Source: an uncultured Clostridia bacterium (GTDB lineage Bacteria > Bacillota > Clostridia > Lachnospirales > Anaerotignaceae). From it: a DNA stretch of 7,283 nucleotides. Position 1 is the first letter of the stretch. The number at the start of each line of letters is the position of its first letter. This document shows positions 1 to 5,490 of this stretch, piece by piece. The notes beneath the pieces were generated by a model, which searched no databases, was not told the origin of the DNA, and saw only the letters and a program-made list of their open reading frames with translations. The position numbers were made by a program, and so were the translations under genes. The stretch spans positions 1 through 7,283 of the forward strand of contig CAMQRG010000101.1 of NCBI GenBank assembly GCA_947036475.1. Reading direction: 5' to 3'.

Positions 1-280
1 TTGTTGTAGAAGATTTGATTTCCACAGGCGGCAGCGTTCTGGAAGTGGTAATGTACTGCGGGAAGCCGGCGCAGATGTGCTTGGCGTTGTCAGCATTTTT
101 ACTTATGGCATGAAAAAAGGACTGGAACGTATGGCAGAAGCCAATGTGAAAAATATCAGCCTTTCGGATTTTGACGCGGTTGCAGAAGTTGCCGCGCGCG
201 AAGGTTATATCAAAGAAGCCGATATTGCCCGCCTGATGGCTTTCCGCAATAACCCGAATGATGAAAGCTGGAGGGGGTAA
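1..280 (+). CDS. pyrE: Orotate phosphoribosyltransferase, 3' part, with apparent frameshift
   Basis: PyrE joins orotate and PRPP to give orotidine monophosphate, the fifth step of pyrimidine synthesis, in the cytoplasm. The 5' end lies outside the window. Reading from base 3 gives VVEDLISTGGSVLEVV, the PRPP-binding loop of the family (acidic pair ED followed by STGGS). The remainder, NVLREAGADVLGVVSIFTYG and on to a TAA at 278-280, is in the frame starting at base 2. The two halves join if one A is restored in the AA at 50-51. As given, the first frame hits TGA at 111-113, so about 57 C-terminal residues would be replaced or lost. The C-terminal half keeps a normal protein sequence, so I favour a sequencing error or a very recent mutation. 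pyrB follows after 4 bases, so the genes are co-transcribed. The family assignment is firm; whether the gene is functional is not. Confidence 0.85.
   Translation, partial: CCRRFDFHRRQRSGSGNVLREAGADVLGVVSIFTYGMKKGLERMAEANVKNISLSDFDAVAEVAAREGYIKEADIARLMAFRNNPNDESWRG
270..277 (+). promoter_or_regulatory. Ribosome binding site that fixes the pyrB start
   Basis: GGAGGGGG overlaps the last pyrE codons and ends 7 bases before ATG 285. The earlier in-frame ATGs at 258 and 261 lie upstream of this site and inside pyrE, so 285 is preferred. Placement within pyrE suggests translational coupling. Confidence 0.75.
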
Positions 281-284
281 ACAT

Positions 285-1196
285 ATGAGAAGCCTGATTG
301 ACATTGTAGATTTAAGCGTAGAGGAAATCACCGAACTGATTGATACCGCAAACGACATCATCGCCAATCCAGAAAAATACTGTGAAAAATGCAGGCACAA
401 AAAGCTGGCAACGCTCTTTTTTGAGCCTTCCACACGTACGCGCCTCAGCTTTGAGGCCGCCATGCTGGAGCTGGGCGGCAATGTCATTGGCTTTTCCGCA
501 GCAAACAACAGTTCCGCCGCCAAAGGTGAAAGCGTTTCAGATACTGTACGCACAGTCGGCTGTTACGCGGACATCATCGCCATGCGCCACCCCAAAGAAG
601 GCGCACCCATGATTGCGTCCATGCGCTCCCCCGTCCCCATTATCAACGCAGGCGACGGCGGGCATAACCACCCCACACAGACGCTTGCAGACCTCCTGAC
701 CATACAGCGGGAAAAAGGCAGATTCGACCATCTGACCGTCGGGCTCTGCGGAGATTTGAAATTCGGGCGGACGGTACATTCCCTGATTCATGCGCTGAGC
801 CGCTATGAAGGCGTACATTTCGTTATGATTTCTCCGGAGGAACTCCGCGTACCGGAATATATGATACAGGAAATGCAGAAAAACGGTATTTCTTATGAAG
901 AAACACGCAGCCTTGAGGAAGTCATGCCCCAGCTGGACATTCTTTATATGACAAGGGTGCAGCGGGAACGCTTTTTCAACGAAGCAGATTATATCCGCCT
1001 GAAGGACAGCTATATCCTCACATTAGATAAGCTGGAAACGGCAAAAAAAGACCTCTGCGTCATGCATCCCCTGCCCCGCGTGAATGAGATTTCCGTAGCT
1101 GTGGACGATGACCCTCGTGCATGCTATTTCAAGCAGGTATCAAATGGAAAGTATATTCGTATGGCGTTGATTTTGAAGCTACTGGAGGTGGAATGA
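285..1196 (+). CDS. pyrB: Aspartate carbamoyltransferase catalytic chain
   Basis: PyrB condenses carbamoyl phosphate with L-aspartate to N-carbamoyl-aspartate, the committed step of pyrimidine synthesis, in the cytoplasm. The 303-residue product has the usual family length. Visible motifs are FEPSTRTRLSFE (residues 46-57, carbamoyl-phosphate loop STRTR at 49-53), SSAAKGES with Lys80 in the position of the mobile 80s-loop lysine, GHNHPTQTLADL (126-137), GDLKFGRTVHSL (156-167), and HPLPRVNEI (261-269), which binds aspartate. STRT and HPTQ separate it from ornithine carbamoyltransferase, which carries other aspartate/ornithine-loop signatures. It is followed directly by a regulatory chain gene, so the enzyme should be the allosteric dodecamer type of six catalytic and six regulatory chains (known for the E. 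coli family; inferred here). All key residues are present and no frameshift is seen. Confidence 0.98.
   Translation: MRSLIDIVDLSVEEITELIDTANDIIANPEKYCEKCRHKKLATLFFEPSTRTRLSFEAAMLELGGNVIGFSAANNSSAAKGESVSDTVRTVGCYADIIAMRHPKEGAPMIASMRSPVPIINAGDGGHNHPTQTLADLLTIQREKGRFDHLTVGLCGDLKFGRTVHSLIHALSRYEGVHFVMISPEELRVPEYMIQEMQKNGISYEETRSLEEVMPQLDILYMTRVQRERFFNEADYIRLKDSYILTLDKLETAKKDLCVMHPLPRVNEISVAVDDDPRACYFKQVSNGKYIRMALILKLLEVE
1184..1188 (+). promoter_or_regulatory. Ribosome binding site of pyrI
   Basis: GGAGG sits inside the last pyrB codons. It lies 10 bases before ATG 1199 and only 4 before the in-frame ATG 1193, which overlaps the pyrB stop as ATGA. The spacing and the family N-terminus (M-K-I-D-S-I) favour 1199; 1193 would add only two residues, M and S. 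Confidence 0.65.
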
Positions 1197-1198
1197 GC

Positions 1199-1618
1199 AT
1201 GAAGATTGATTCGATTACAAACGGCGTCGTCATTGACCATATTCTGGCAGGAAAAGGCATGGAGCTGTATCACTTCCTGCATCTTGACAGTATGGATTGT
1301 TCTATCGCACTGATAAAAAACGCACCCAGTCAAAAAATGGGTAAAAAAGACATTATAAAAGTGGATACCGCATTGGACCTGGATTTGGATATTTTAGGTT
1401 ATGTAGACCCCGGCGTCACTGTCAATATCATTCGGGACGGCGTGCTGATTGAGAAATTCCATCCACAGCTGCCCGAAAAACTGACGAATATTATACAGTG
1501 CAAAAATCCGCGCTGCATCACCTCTGTGGAGCAGGAAATTCCACATATCTTTAAGCTGACAGACAGGGAGCATGGCACTTACCGATGCATCTACTGCGAA
1601 TCCAAAGCCAAAGAATAA
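1199..1618 (+). CDS. pyrI: Aspartate carbamoyltransferase regulatory chain
   Basis: PyrI is the non-catalytic subunit that holds catalytic trimers together and binds nucleotide effectors (CTP/UTP inhibition and ATP activation in well-studied members). The product is 139 residues, slightly shorter than the E. coli chain. The N-terminal allosteric domain begins MKIDSITNGVVIDHI, and the C-terminal zinc domain has Cys101-x4-Cys106-x23-Cys130-x2-Cys133, the exact spacing of the structural zinc site that contacts PyrB. The start overlaps or nearly touches the pyrB stop (TGA 1194-1196), which suggests coupled translation for balanced subunits. A hairpin with a T run follows the stop codon. Assignment is firm; the direction of nucleotide regulation cannot be read from the sequence. 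Confidence 0.97.
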   Translation: MKIDSITNGVVIDHILAGKGMELYHFLHLDSMDCSIALIKNAPSQKMGKKDIIKVDTALDLDLDILGYVDPGVTVNIIRDGVLIEKFHPQLPEKLTNIIQCKNPRCITSVEQEIPHIFKLTDREHGTYRCIYCESKAKE

Positions 1619-1631
1619 GCATCATACAAAA

Positions 1632-1682
1632 AGCAGGAACAGCCTTTTACAATGTTCATGGATAGCTGTCCCTGCTGTTTTT
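1632..1682. terminator. Bidirectional intrinsic terminator between converging operons
   Basis: The arms AGCAGGAACAGC (1632-1643) and GCTGTCCCTGCT (1665-1676) pair over 12 positions around a 21-base loop. A T run follows on + (1678-1682) and an A run precedes (1628-1632), giving a U run for - strand transcripts. The single mismatch is A-C in the + transcript but a G-U wobble in the - transcript, so the stem is complete in the - direction. It serves pyrI (+) and the anti-sigma gene (-). The 95-base gap between those genes holds nothing else that I can see. Confidence 0.8.
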
Positions 1683-1713
1683 CAGTTGTTCTTATTTTAA
1701 TCTGCTCCCCTGC

Positions 1714-2052
1714 TCAGCCCCAAAACCGCAGCATTTTTATTTTTCCTTTTTTATGCAGGGAATGCAGCACAAAAATGCAGAGCGTTGCGCCGACATAGGA
1801 AAGTACGCCCGAAAACGCCAGTGTGCGGCGCATACGCATCCGTTTCGCCAGCCGGACATATTCCTGTCCGTTTTCCAGGCGCATCGCCTCCCTGTATGTT
1901 TTGCGCCGCATAGAACGGTAATGCCTGTAATACGCTCTGCATTCCGGGCACTGCCGCAGATGTTCCCGCACCAGCCGCCTGCTGCCCTCGCTTGCCACTC
2001 CGTCATGGTAAAGGGAAGCCAAATCCATCACAATATCACATTTCCAGTTCAT
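1714..2052 (-). CDS. Short zinc-finger anti-sigma factor, single-pass membrane protein
   Basis: This 112-residue protein starts with the zf-HC2 / ZAS anti-sigma fold: CDIVMDLASLYHDGVASEG, then His31-x3-Cys35-x2-Cys38 (EHLRQCPEC) with Cys5 as a likely fourth ligand. A basic helical stretch (about residues 42-77) leads to one hydrophobic segment (about 79-98, LAFSGVLSYVGATLCIFVLH), and only about 14 residues remain after it. Family members bind their ECF sigma factor and hold it inactive at the membrane. Here the gene overlaps the sigma gene by 17 bases and has GGAGGTG 8 bases ahead of its ATG, inside the sigma gene, as expected for a coupled sigma/anti-sigma pair. Unusually, no sensor domain lies beyond the membrane, and the segments on both sides of the membrane helix are basic. 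The stimulus is unknown. The role is inferred from the motif and the neighbour. Confidence 0.85.
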   Translation of the reverse strand: MNWKCDIVMDLASLYHDGVASEGSRRLVREHLRQCPECRAYYRHYRSMRRKTYREAMRLENGQEYVRLAKRMRMRRTLAFSGVLSYVGATLCIFVLHSLHKKGKIKMLRFWG

Positions 2053-2548
2053 GTTTCAACACCTCCATCAACAGCTTTTTCGCTCTGAAATAAATCACCT
2101 TTGCAGAATTTTCGCTGATTTTCAAAATCAGGGCAATCTGTGAAAAGGGCAGTTCTGCATAAATCCGCAGAAGTACAACGTCCCTGTATTTTTTCGGGAT
2201 ATTTTCCAGCACGTTGCGCACCGCTTTCTCTACATACTGCTTATGTACATACTCCTCCGGACCATCCATTCCCTCGCAGTAGCTGTCCACCACCAGTTCC
2301 AGATTGGCCGCATCTAAATGCAGCTTATTCTTTTTCAAGTACTTAAAATAAGTGTGCTTGGCAATAGCCGCCAGCCATGTAAAGACCTCACATTCCCCTC
2401 GGAACCGGTGGAAGGAAGTATAGGCCTGCAGAAAGGTTTCCTGCGTTAAATCCTCCGCAATGCCCGCGTCAGCGCACATCCGGTACAAAAAGCCATAAAT
2501 CTGATTGTAATACTCTTGATAAAGGTTTTCAAAGGCTTTCAACCGCAT
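2036..2548 (-). CDS. ECF-family RNA polymerase sigma factor
   Basis: The 170-residue protein directs RNA polymerase to a special promoter set. It has only the two domains of extracytoplasmic-function sigma factors. Region 2 covers about residues 8-75, with the core-binding signature DLTQETFLQAY at 33-43 and the 2.3-2.4 helix around FTWLAAIAKHTYFKYLKK (56-73). Region 4 covers about 105-165, with NIPKKYRDVVLLR followed by the helix-turn-helix LPFSQIALILKISENSAKVI (133-152), which reads the -35 element. ATG 2548 is chosen because it begins just before region 2 and follows GGAAGG; a longer in-frame reading up to 2701 would run far into the preceding gene and adds cysteine- and arginine-rich sequence foreign to the family. 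The anti-sigma gene overlaps its end. It lies 28 bases after the B3/B4-domain gene and is probably transcribed with it. Its regulon is unknown. Confidence 0.93.
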   Translation of the reverse strand: MRLKAFENLYQEYYNQIYGFLYRMCADAGIAEDLTQETFLQAYTSFHRFRGECEVFTWLAAIAKHTYFKYLKKNKLHLDAANLELVVDSYCEGMDGPEEYVHKQYVEKAVRNVLENIPKKYRDVVLLRIYAELPFSQIALILKISENSAKVIYFRAKKLLMEVLKHELEM

Positions 2549-2576
2549 CCCATCCTTCCGCTGTTTTTCGGCAGTA

Positions 2577-3236
2577 TTATTCCAGAACAGCCGTTTCAAA
2601 ATTCTGCCCGTCCGCATATTTCCGCAGCAGCTCTTCCGCCTCCGCGAGCATCTCCCGCACCTCTGCACCGCCGTCAAAACAGTAAAACACCAAAAGCACA
2701 TGTTCTGTTGTATCTGTCACCATTGCACGCGTGCTGTCGCTTGTGGGATTGCCAAACGCGCCCTCTGCATCAAATAATACAGGCAGGAAGGAAAGATTCA
2801 ATACATCTTTCCCAATTCCCTGATAAGCTGTCCCCTCCGGTGCACGTTTCCAGACGATTTCACCCGATGTATGCGCAAGGTCATAGCTGCCCATAGAATA
2901 GCCGGATTTGATGGAAAGGTAATTGTTGATATCCACCACATTGTTAATCACATAAAGTCCCCGCTCCTTGGCAATCCGGCGGCACATCGCCTCTGCCGAA
3001 CAGCGGTAACGATTGGGGTCCTTCCCCAAAGCCTTGTAGCCTTTTCGGGTCAGCTGAATCTGTTCCCGTTTATTTGCCTGCGAAAGCTCCGTTTCCGCAA
3101 GCTCCGCAATTTTTTCATTCATCAGGCGCAAAAATTCCTCACCCGCCTGCCCGACCCGTACATCGCACTCCAAAAGCCCCAGTACGGCTTGCGGACAGAT
3201 TGTTTTCAGTTCCGGGTCAATCGTAATCTGAACCAT
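2577..3236 (-). CDS. Stand-alone B3/B4 domain protein (PheRS beta editing-domain-like)
   Basis: The 219-residue protein matches the B3/B4 fold that in the phenylalanyl-tRNA synthetase beta chain hydrolyses wrongly charged tRNA-Phe; free-standing members (COG3382 type) are mostly uncharacterised. Recognisable points are the block DPNRYRCSAEAMCRRI (73-88), the signature VINNVVDINNYLSIKSG (96-112), SMGSYDL (114-120), a GIG turn (140-142) and DSTRAMVTDTTEHVLLV (167-183), a typical closing segment. No other synthetase domain, signal peptide or membrane segment is seen. AAGGAG lies 7 bases before ATG 3236 and 4 before the adjacent ATG 3239, so the start is uncertain by one codon. It is 27 bases after the aldolase gene and 28 before the sigma gene, suggesting one transcript. 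Hydrolysis of a mischarged tRNA or recognition of an amino-acid-like ligand is inference; the domain call is good. Confidence 0.85.
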   Translation of the reverse strand: MVQITIDPELKTICPQAVLGLLECDVRVGQAGEEFLRLMNEKIAELAETELSQANKREQIQLTRKGYKALGKDPNRYRCSAEAMCRRIAKERGLYVINNVVDINNYLSIKSGYSMGSYDLAHTSGEIVWKRAPEGTAYQGIGKDVLNLSFLPVLFDAEGAFGNPTSDSTRAMVTDTTEHVLLVFYCFDGGAEVREMLAEAEELLRKYADGQNFETAVLE

Positions 3237-3263
3237 CATCGTTCTCCTTCCCAAAGCCGCCGG

Positions 3264-4307
3264 TTATTTTCCGCAGAGCGTTTTTACGTCCGCAAGCAGA
3301 CTTTCCACATTCTCCTCTTTCGTTGCCCAGCTTGTACATACGCGCACAGCCGTGTGTTCCTCTTCTGTCTTTTCCCAGAAATCGAAAGCATATTTTTCGC
3401 GCAGCCTGTCCAGCATTGCGTCCGGAATGATGGGGAACTGCTGGTTTGTTCTGGAATCAAAACGCATCGCACAACCTGCGTCCTCGAACGCGCGGCGGAT
3501 TTTCATTGCCAGCCTTACGGCATGCTCGGAAATCTCAAAGTACAGTCCGTTTTCAAACAATGCCTCGAACTGTATGCCAATGAAACGCCCCTTTGCCAGA
3601 AGCGCACCCTTCTGTTTAATCAGGTAGCGGAAATCCTGCTGAAACGCCGGATTTGCAATCACAACAGCTTCGCCCATCAGCGCGCCCACCTTTGTTCCGC
3701 CAATATAAAACACGTCTGTCAATGCAGTGATGTCCTGTAATGTCAAATCATTTCCTTCTGATGCAAGCGCATAGCCGAGCCTTGCGCCGTCCAGATAAAG
3801 CGGCAGCCCGCAGGAGCGGCATACCCTGCTGATTTCTTCCAATTCTGCTTTGGTGTATGTTGTGCCGTTTTCCGTCGGCTGGGAAATATAGACCATGCCC
3901 GGCTGCACCATATGCTCATGCGTCACATCGTTCCAATGCCCGTCATATGCCGCCTGAATCTGCGCCGCCGTAATTTTTCCATCTTCGCTGGGCAAAGCAA
4001 GCACCTTATGGCCTGTCGCCTCAATCGCGCCGGTTTCATGCACATTTACATGTCCTGTATTCACACAGAGCACACCCTGGTGCGGGCGCAGTATAGATGA
4101 AATGACTGTCAGGTTGGTCTGTGTACCGCCCACCAGCAGATGCACCTCCGCACGTTCCTCTCCGCAAAGCTCCTTCAGGATTGCTTTTGCATGTTCTGTA
4201 TGCGGGTCGCTGCCATAGCCAGGATACTGCTCCCAGTTTGTTTCCTGCAATTTCTGCAATATTTTCTCGTGCATGCCTTCCAGATAATCACATTCAAAAC
4301 GTATCAT
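3264..4307 (-). CDS. Threonine aldolase family PLP enzyme (beta-eliminating lyase fold)
   Basis: The family cleaves L-threonine or L-allo-threonine to glycine and acetaldehyde with pyridoxal phosphate; many members also cleave other beta-hydroxy amino acids such as phenylserine. The 347-residue product has the normal length. GGTQTN (60-65) is the cofactor phosphate loop, followed by HVNVHETGAIEATGHKV (86-102) with a histidine that stacks on the cofactor. The strand LYLDGARLG (170-178) carries Asp173 for the pyridine nitrogen and the Ala-Arg pair, and FYIGGTKVGALMGE (200-213) carries the Schiff-base Lys206. ATG 4307 begins the family N-terminus (MIRFECDYLEGMH); earlier in-frame ATGs lie in the permease gene or its spacer. 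The ribosome site AAAGGCGG is moderate. It lies 55 bases after the AEC permease gene. The family is firm; substrate and stereo-preference cannot be told, so no gene symbol is given. Confidence 0.92.
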   Translation of the reverse strand: MIRFECDYLEGMHEKILQKLQETNWEQYPGYGSDPHTEHAKAILKELCGEERAEVHLLVGGTQTNLTVISSILRPHQGVLCVNTGHVNVHETGAIEATGHKVLALPSEDGKITAAQIQAAYDGHWNDVTHEHMVQPGMVYISQPTENGTTYTKAELEEISRVCRSCGLPLYLDGARLGYALASEGNDLTLQDITALTDVFYIGGTKVGALMGEAVVIANPAFQQDFRYLIKQKGALLAKGRFIGIQFEALFENGLYFEISEHAVRLAMKIRRAFEDAGCAMRFDSRTNQQFPIIPDAMLDRLREKYAFDFWEKTEEEHTAVRVCTSWATKEENVESLLADVKTLCGK

Positions 4308-4362
4308 TTTTGTCCGCCTTTCTTTCTTTATCATTGATATTCCGGGACGCCGTCCCCATATC

Positions 4363-5313
4363 TCACCCAATCAATCCCCATGTTTTCAAGAAAAATATGA
4401 AAAAAAACATGGTAAACGCCGAAAAAACCATTGAATAAATTAAAAAATCCCCTGCCAATTCATAGTCCGCATCAAACTGCACCGCCATCTGATAATTTGT
4501 TATCGCCGTAGGCGCCGCCAGAAAAATAAACACCGGCACCAGCGTGTCCCCTTTCATGCCCAGCATGGAAACGGCAATCCACAGAAACACCACCGGCAAT
4601 ATGACCAGCTTCGCCGCAATCCCCGCAGCCAACGGCTTCCAATGTTTTTTCGCGGAACTGAAACGGAACTGCCCGCCCAAAAGCAGGAAAGAGAACGGCG
4701 TGACAATCTTTGCCAGATCTTTCCCCGCCGTATGCAGGAAAGAAGGCATGGGAATCTGGAAGCCGTAAAACGCCGCGCCCAGAACTACGCCCCATATGAT
4801 GGGGTTTTTCATTGCGCTCACCGCCGCCCGTTTCAAATCCGGCTTTTCGCCCGTTTCCGCAAAAAAGGAATAGACGAATACCCCAATAACATTCAGCAGC
4901 GGCAGTGTTGCCGCCATAATGGAAGTTGCCAGCGCGACACAGGGCTCACCGCCAAGGCTCCTGGAAAACGGAAGGCCATACAGCATATAATTCCCGCGGT
5001 AAACAGACTGCACCAGAACTCCCTGCTGTTTCCGCTCCCGCACCAATCGCGGGACAAGAACCATCAGCACAGACACACATACCACTATGACGCACAACGC
5101 AAACAGGATTGGTTTCAAATATGTAAAATCAATCTTTTCCGCATCATAAAGGTTGAAAAATACCAATATGGGGAACAGCACCTGAAAGCAGAGCACATTC
5201 CCCCGGCTGATAAATTCCGCCGTCAGTATTCCCCTGCTTTTCAGCCAGAAGCCCAATGCAATCACAACGAATGTAGGCGCGACCGCATTTCCGGCAAAAA
5301 TTAAATTCTCCAC
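4363..5313 (-). CDS. Auxin efflux carrier (AEC) family permease
   Basis: This integral membrane transporter has 316 residues, normal for bacterial AEC proteins, which move small organic acids, amino acids or related anions. It has roughly ten hydrophobic segments in two halves around a charged middle loop (about 152-168, AETGEKPDLKRA). Typical features are the first helix NAVAPTFVVIALGFWLK (9-25), VLFPILVFFNL (45-55), YRGNYMLYGLPF (105-116), NPIIWGVVLGAAFYG (170-184) and APTAITNYQMAVQFD (267-281), a broken-helix motif of the family. The start is GTG 5313, which has AGAAGGAA at good spacing and gives the family N-terminus; the only in-frame ATG upstream (5367) would add 18 polar residues and lies at the predicted transcription start. 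It heads the five-gene array. Substrate is unknown; an amino acid or organic acid linked to the next gene, the aldolase, is a guess. Confidence 0.9.
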   Translation of the reverse strand: MENLIFAGNAVAPTFVVIALGFWLKSRGILTAEFISRGNVLCFQVLFPILVFFNLYDAEKIDFTYLKPILFALCVIVVCVSVLMVLVPRLVRERKQQGVLVQSVYRGNYMLYGLPFSRSLGGEPCVALATSIMAATLPLLNVIGVFVYSFFAETGEKPDLKRAAVSAMKNPIIWGVVLGAAFYGFQIPMPSFLHTAGKDLAKIVTPFSFLLLGGQFRFSSAKKHWKPLAAGIAAKLVILPVVFLWIAVSMLGMKGDTLVPVFIFLAAPTAITNYQMAVQFDADYELAGDFLIYSMVFSAFTMFFFIFFLKTWGLIG

Positions 5314-5319
5314 CTGTAT

Positions 5320-5327
5320 TTCCTTCT
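5320..5327 (-). promoter_or_regulatory. Ribosome binding site for the GTG start of the AEC permease
   Basis: On the - strand AGAAGGAA ends 6 bases before GTG 5313. It is the only Shine-Dalgarno-like site near the N-terminus and decides the GTG start. Confidence 0.6.
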
Positions 5328-5375
5328 TTCTCTTTTGTACCTGCCCTGACCGCAGCCAAAACAGCAATTTCTTTT

Positions 5376-5404
5376 ATTATAAAAAAACGGCAGGATAAAT
5401 GCAA
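5376..5404 (-). promoter_or_regulatory. Sigma-A type promoter of the AEC-led array
   Basis: On the - strand TTGCAT (5404-5399) is followed after exactly 17 bp by TATAAT (5381-5376), a perfect -10. The predicted start is near 5369, giving a leader of about 55 bases with no visible riboswitch or attenuator. It lies downstream of the activase terminator, so the permease and following genes have their own transcription. Confidence 0.75.
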
Positions 5405-5435
5405 CCAAATTCCGTCCCATTTTTATCTGCAAAAC

Positions 5436-5472
5436 AAAAAAGGGCGTCCTTTTTCCAGATAACCGCCCTTTT
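5436..5472 (-). terminator. Intrinsic terminator after the activase gene
   Basis: The - strand transcript folds AAAAGGGCG (5472-5464) with CGCCCTTTT (5446-5438), a 9-bp stem with a 17-base loop, and continues into more U (to 5436). It begins about 18 bases after the activase stop at 5491. Confidence 0.85.
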
Positions 5473-5490
5473 GCATTATATCTTCCCATT

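Noticed and set aside
40..60. Programmed -1 frameshift in pyrE
   Set aside because: The junction has no X-XXY-YYZ slippery sequence and no evident stimulatory stem or upstream Shine-Dalgarno element, and PyrE is not known to use one.
2549..2701. N-terminal extension of the sigma factor to an ATG at 2701
   Set aside because: It would overlap 125 bases of the B3/B4 gene, adds Cys/Arg-rich sequence not seen in ECF factors, and ATG 2548 has a good site and the right family N-terminus.
2871..3740. Long open frame on the + strand (289 codons) opposite the B3/B4 and aldolase genes
   Set aside because: It is antisense to two clearly recognisable proteins, has no ribosome site that I can see, and its translation is rich in Cys, His, Arg and Phe without any family resemblance.
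4642..5304. Open frame on the + strand (220 codons) opposite the AEC permease gene
   Set aside because: Its translation is a low-plausibility mix rich in Arg, Gln and His, as expected from the complement of a membrane protein gene; the - strand frame has clear AEC family motifs.
5314..5375. Riboswitch or T-box leader for the amino-acid related array
   Set aside because: The predicted leader is only about 55 bases and shows no T-box sequence, specifier-like stem or competing terminator.
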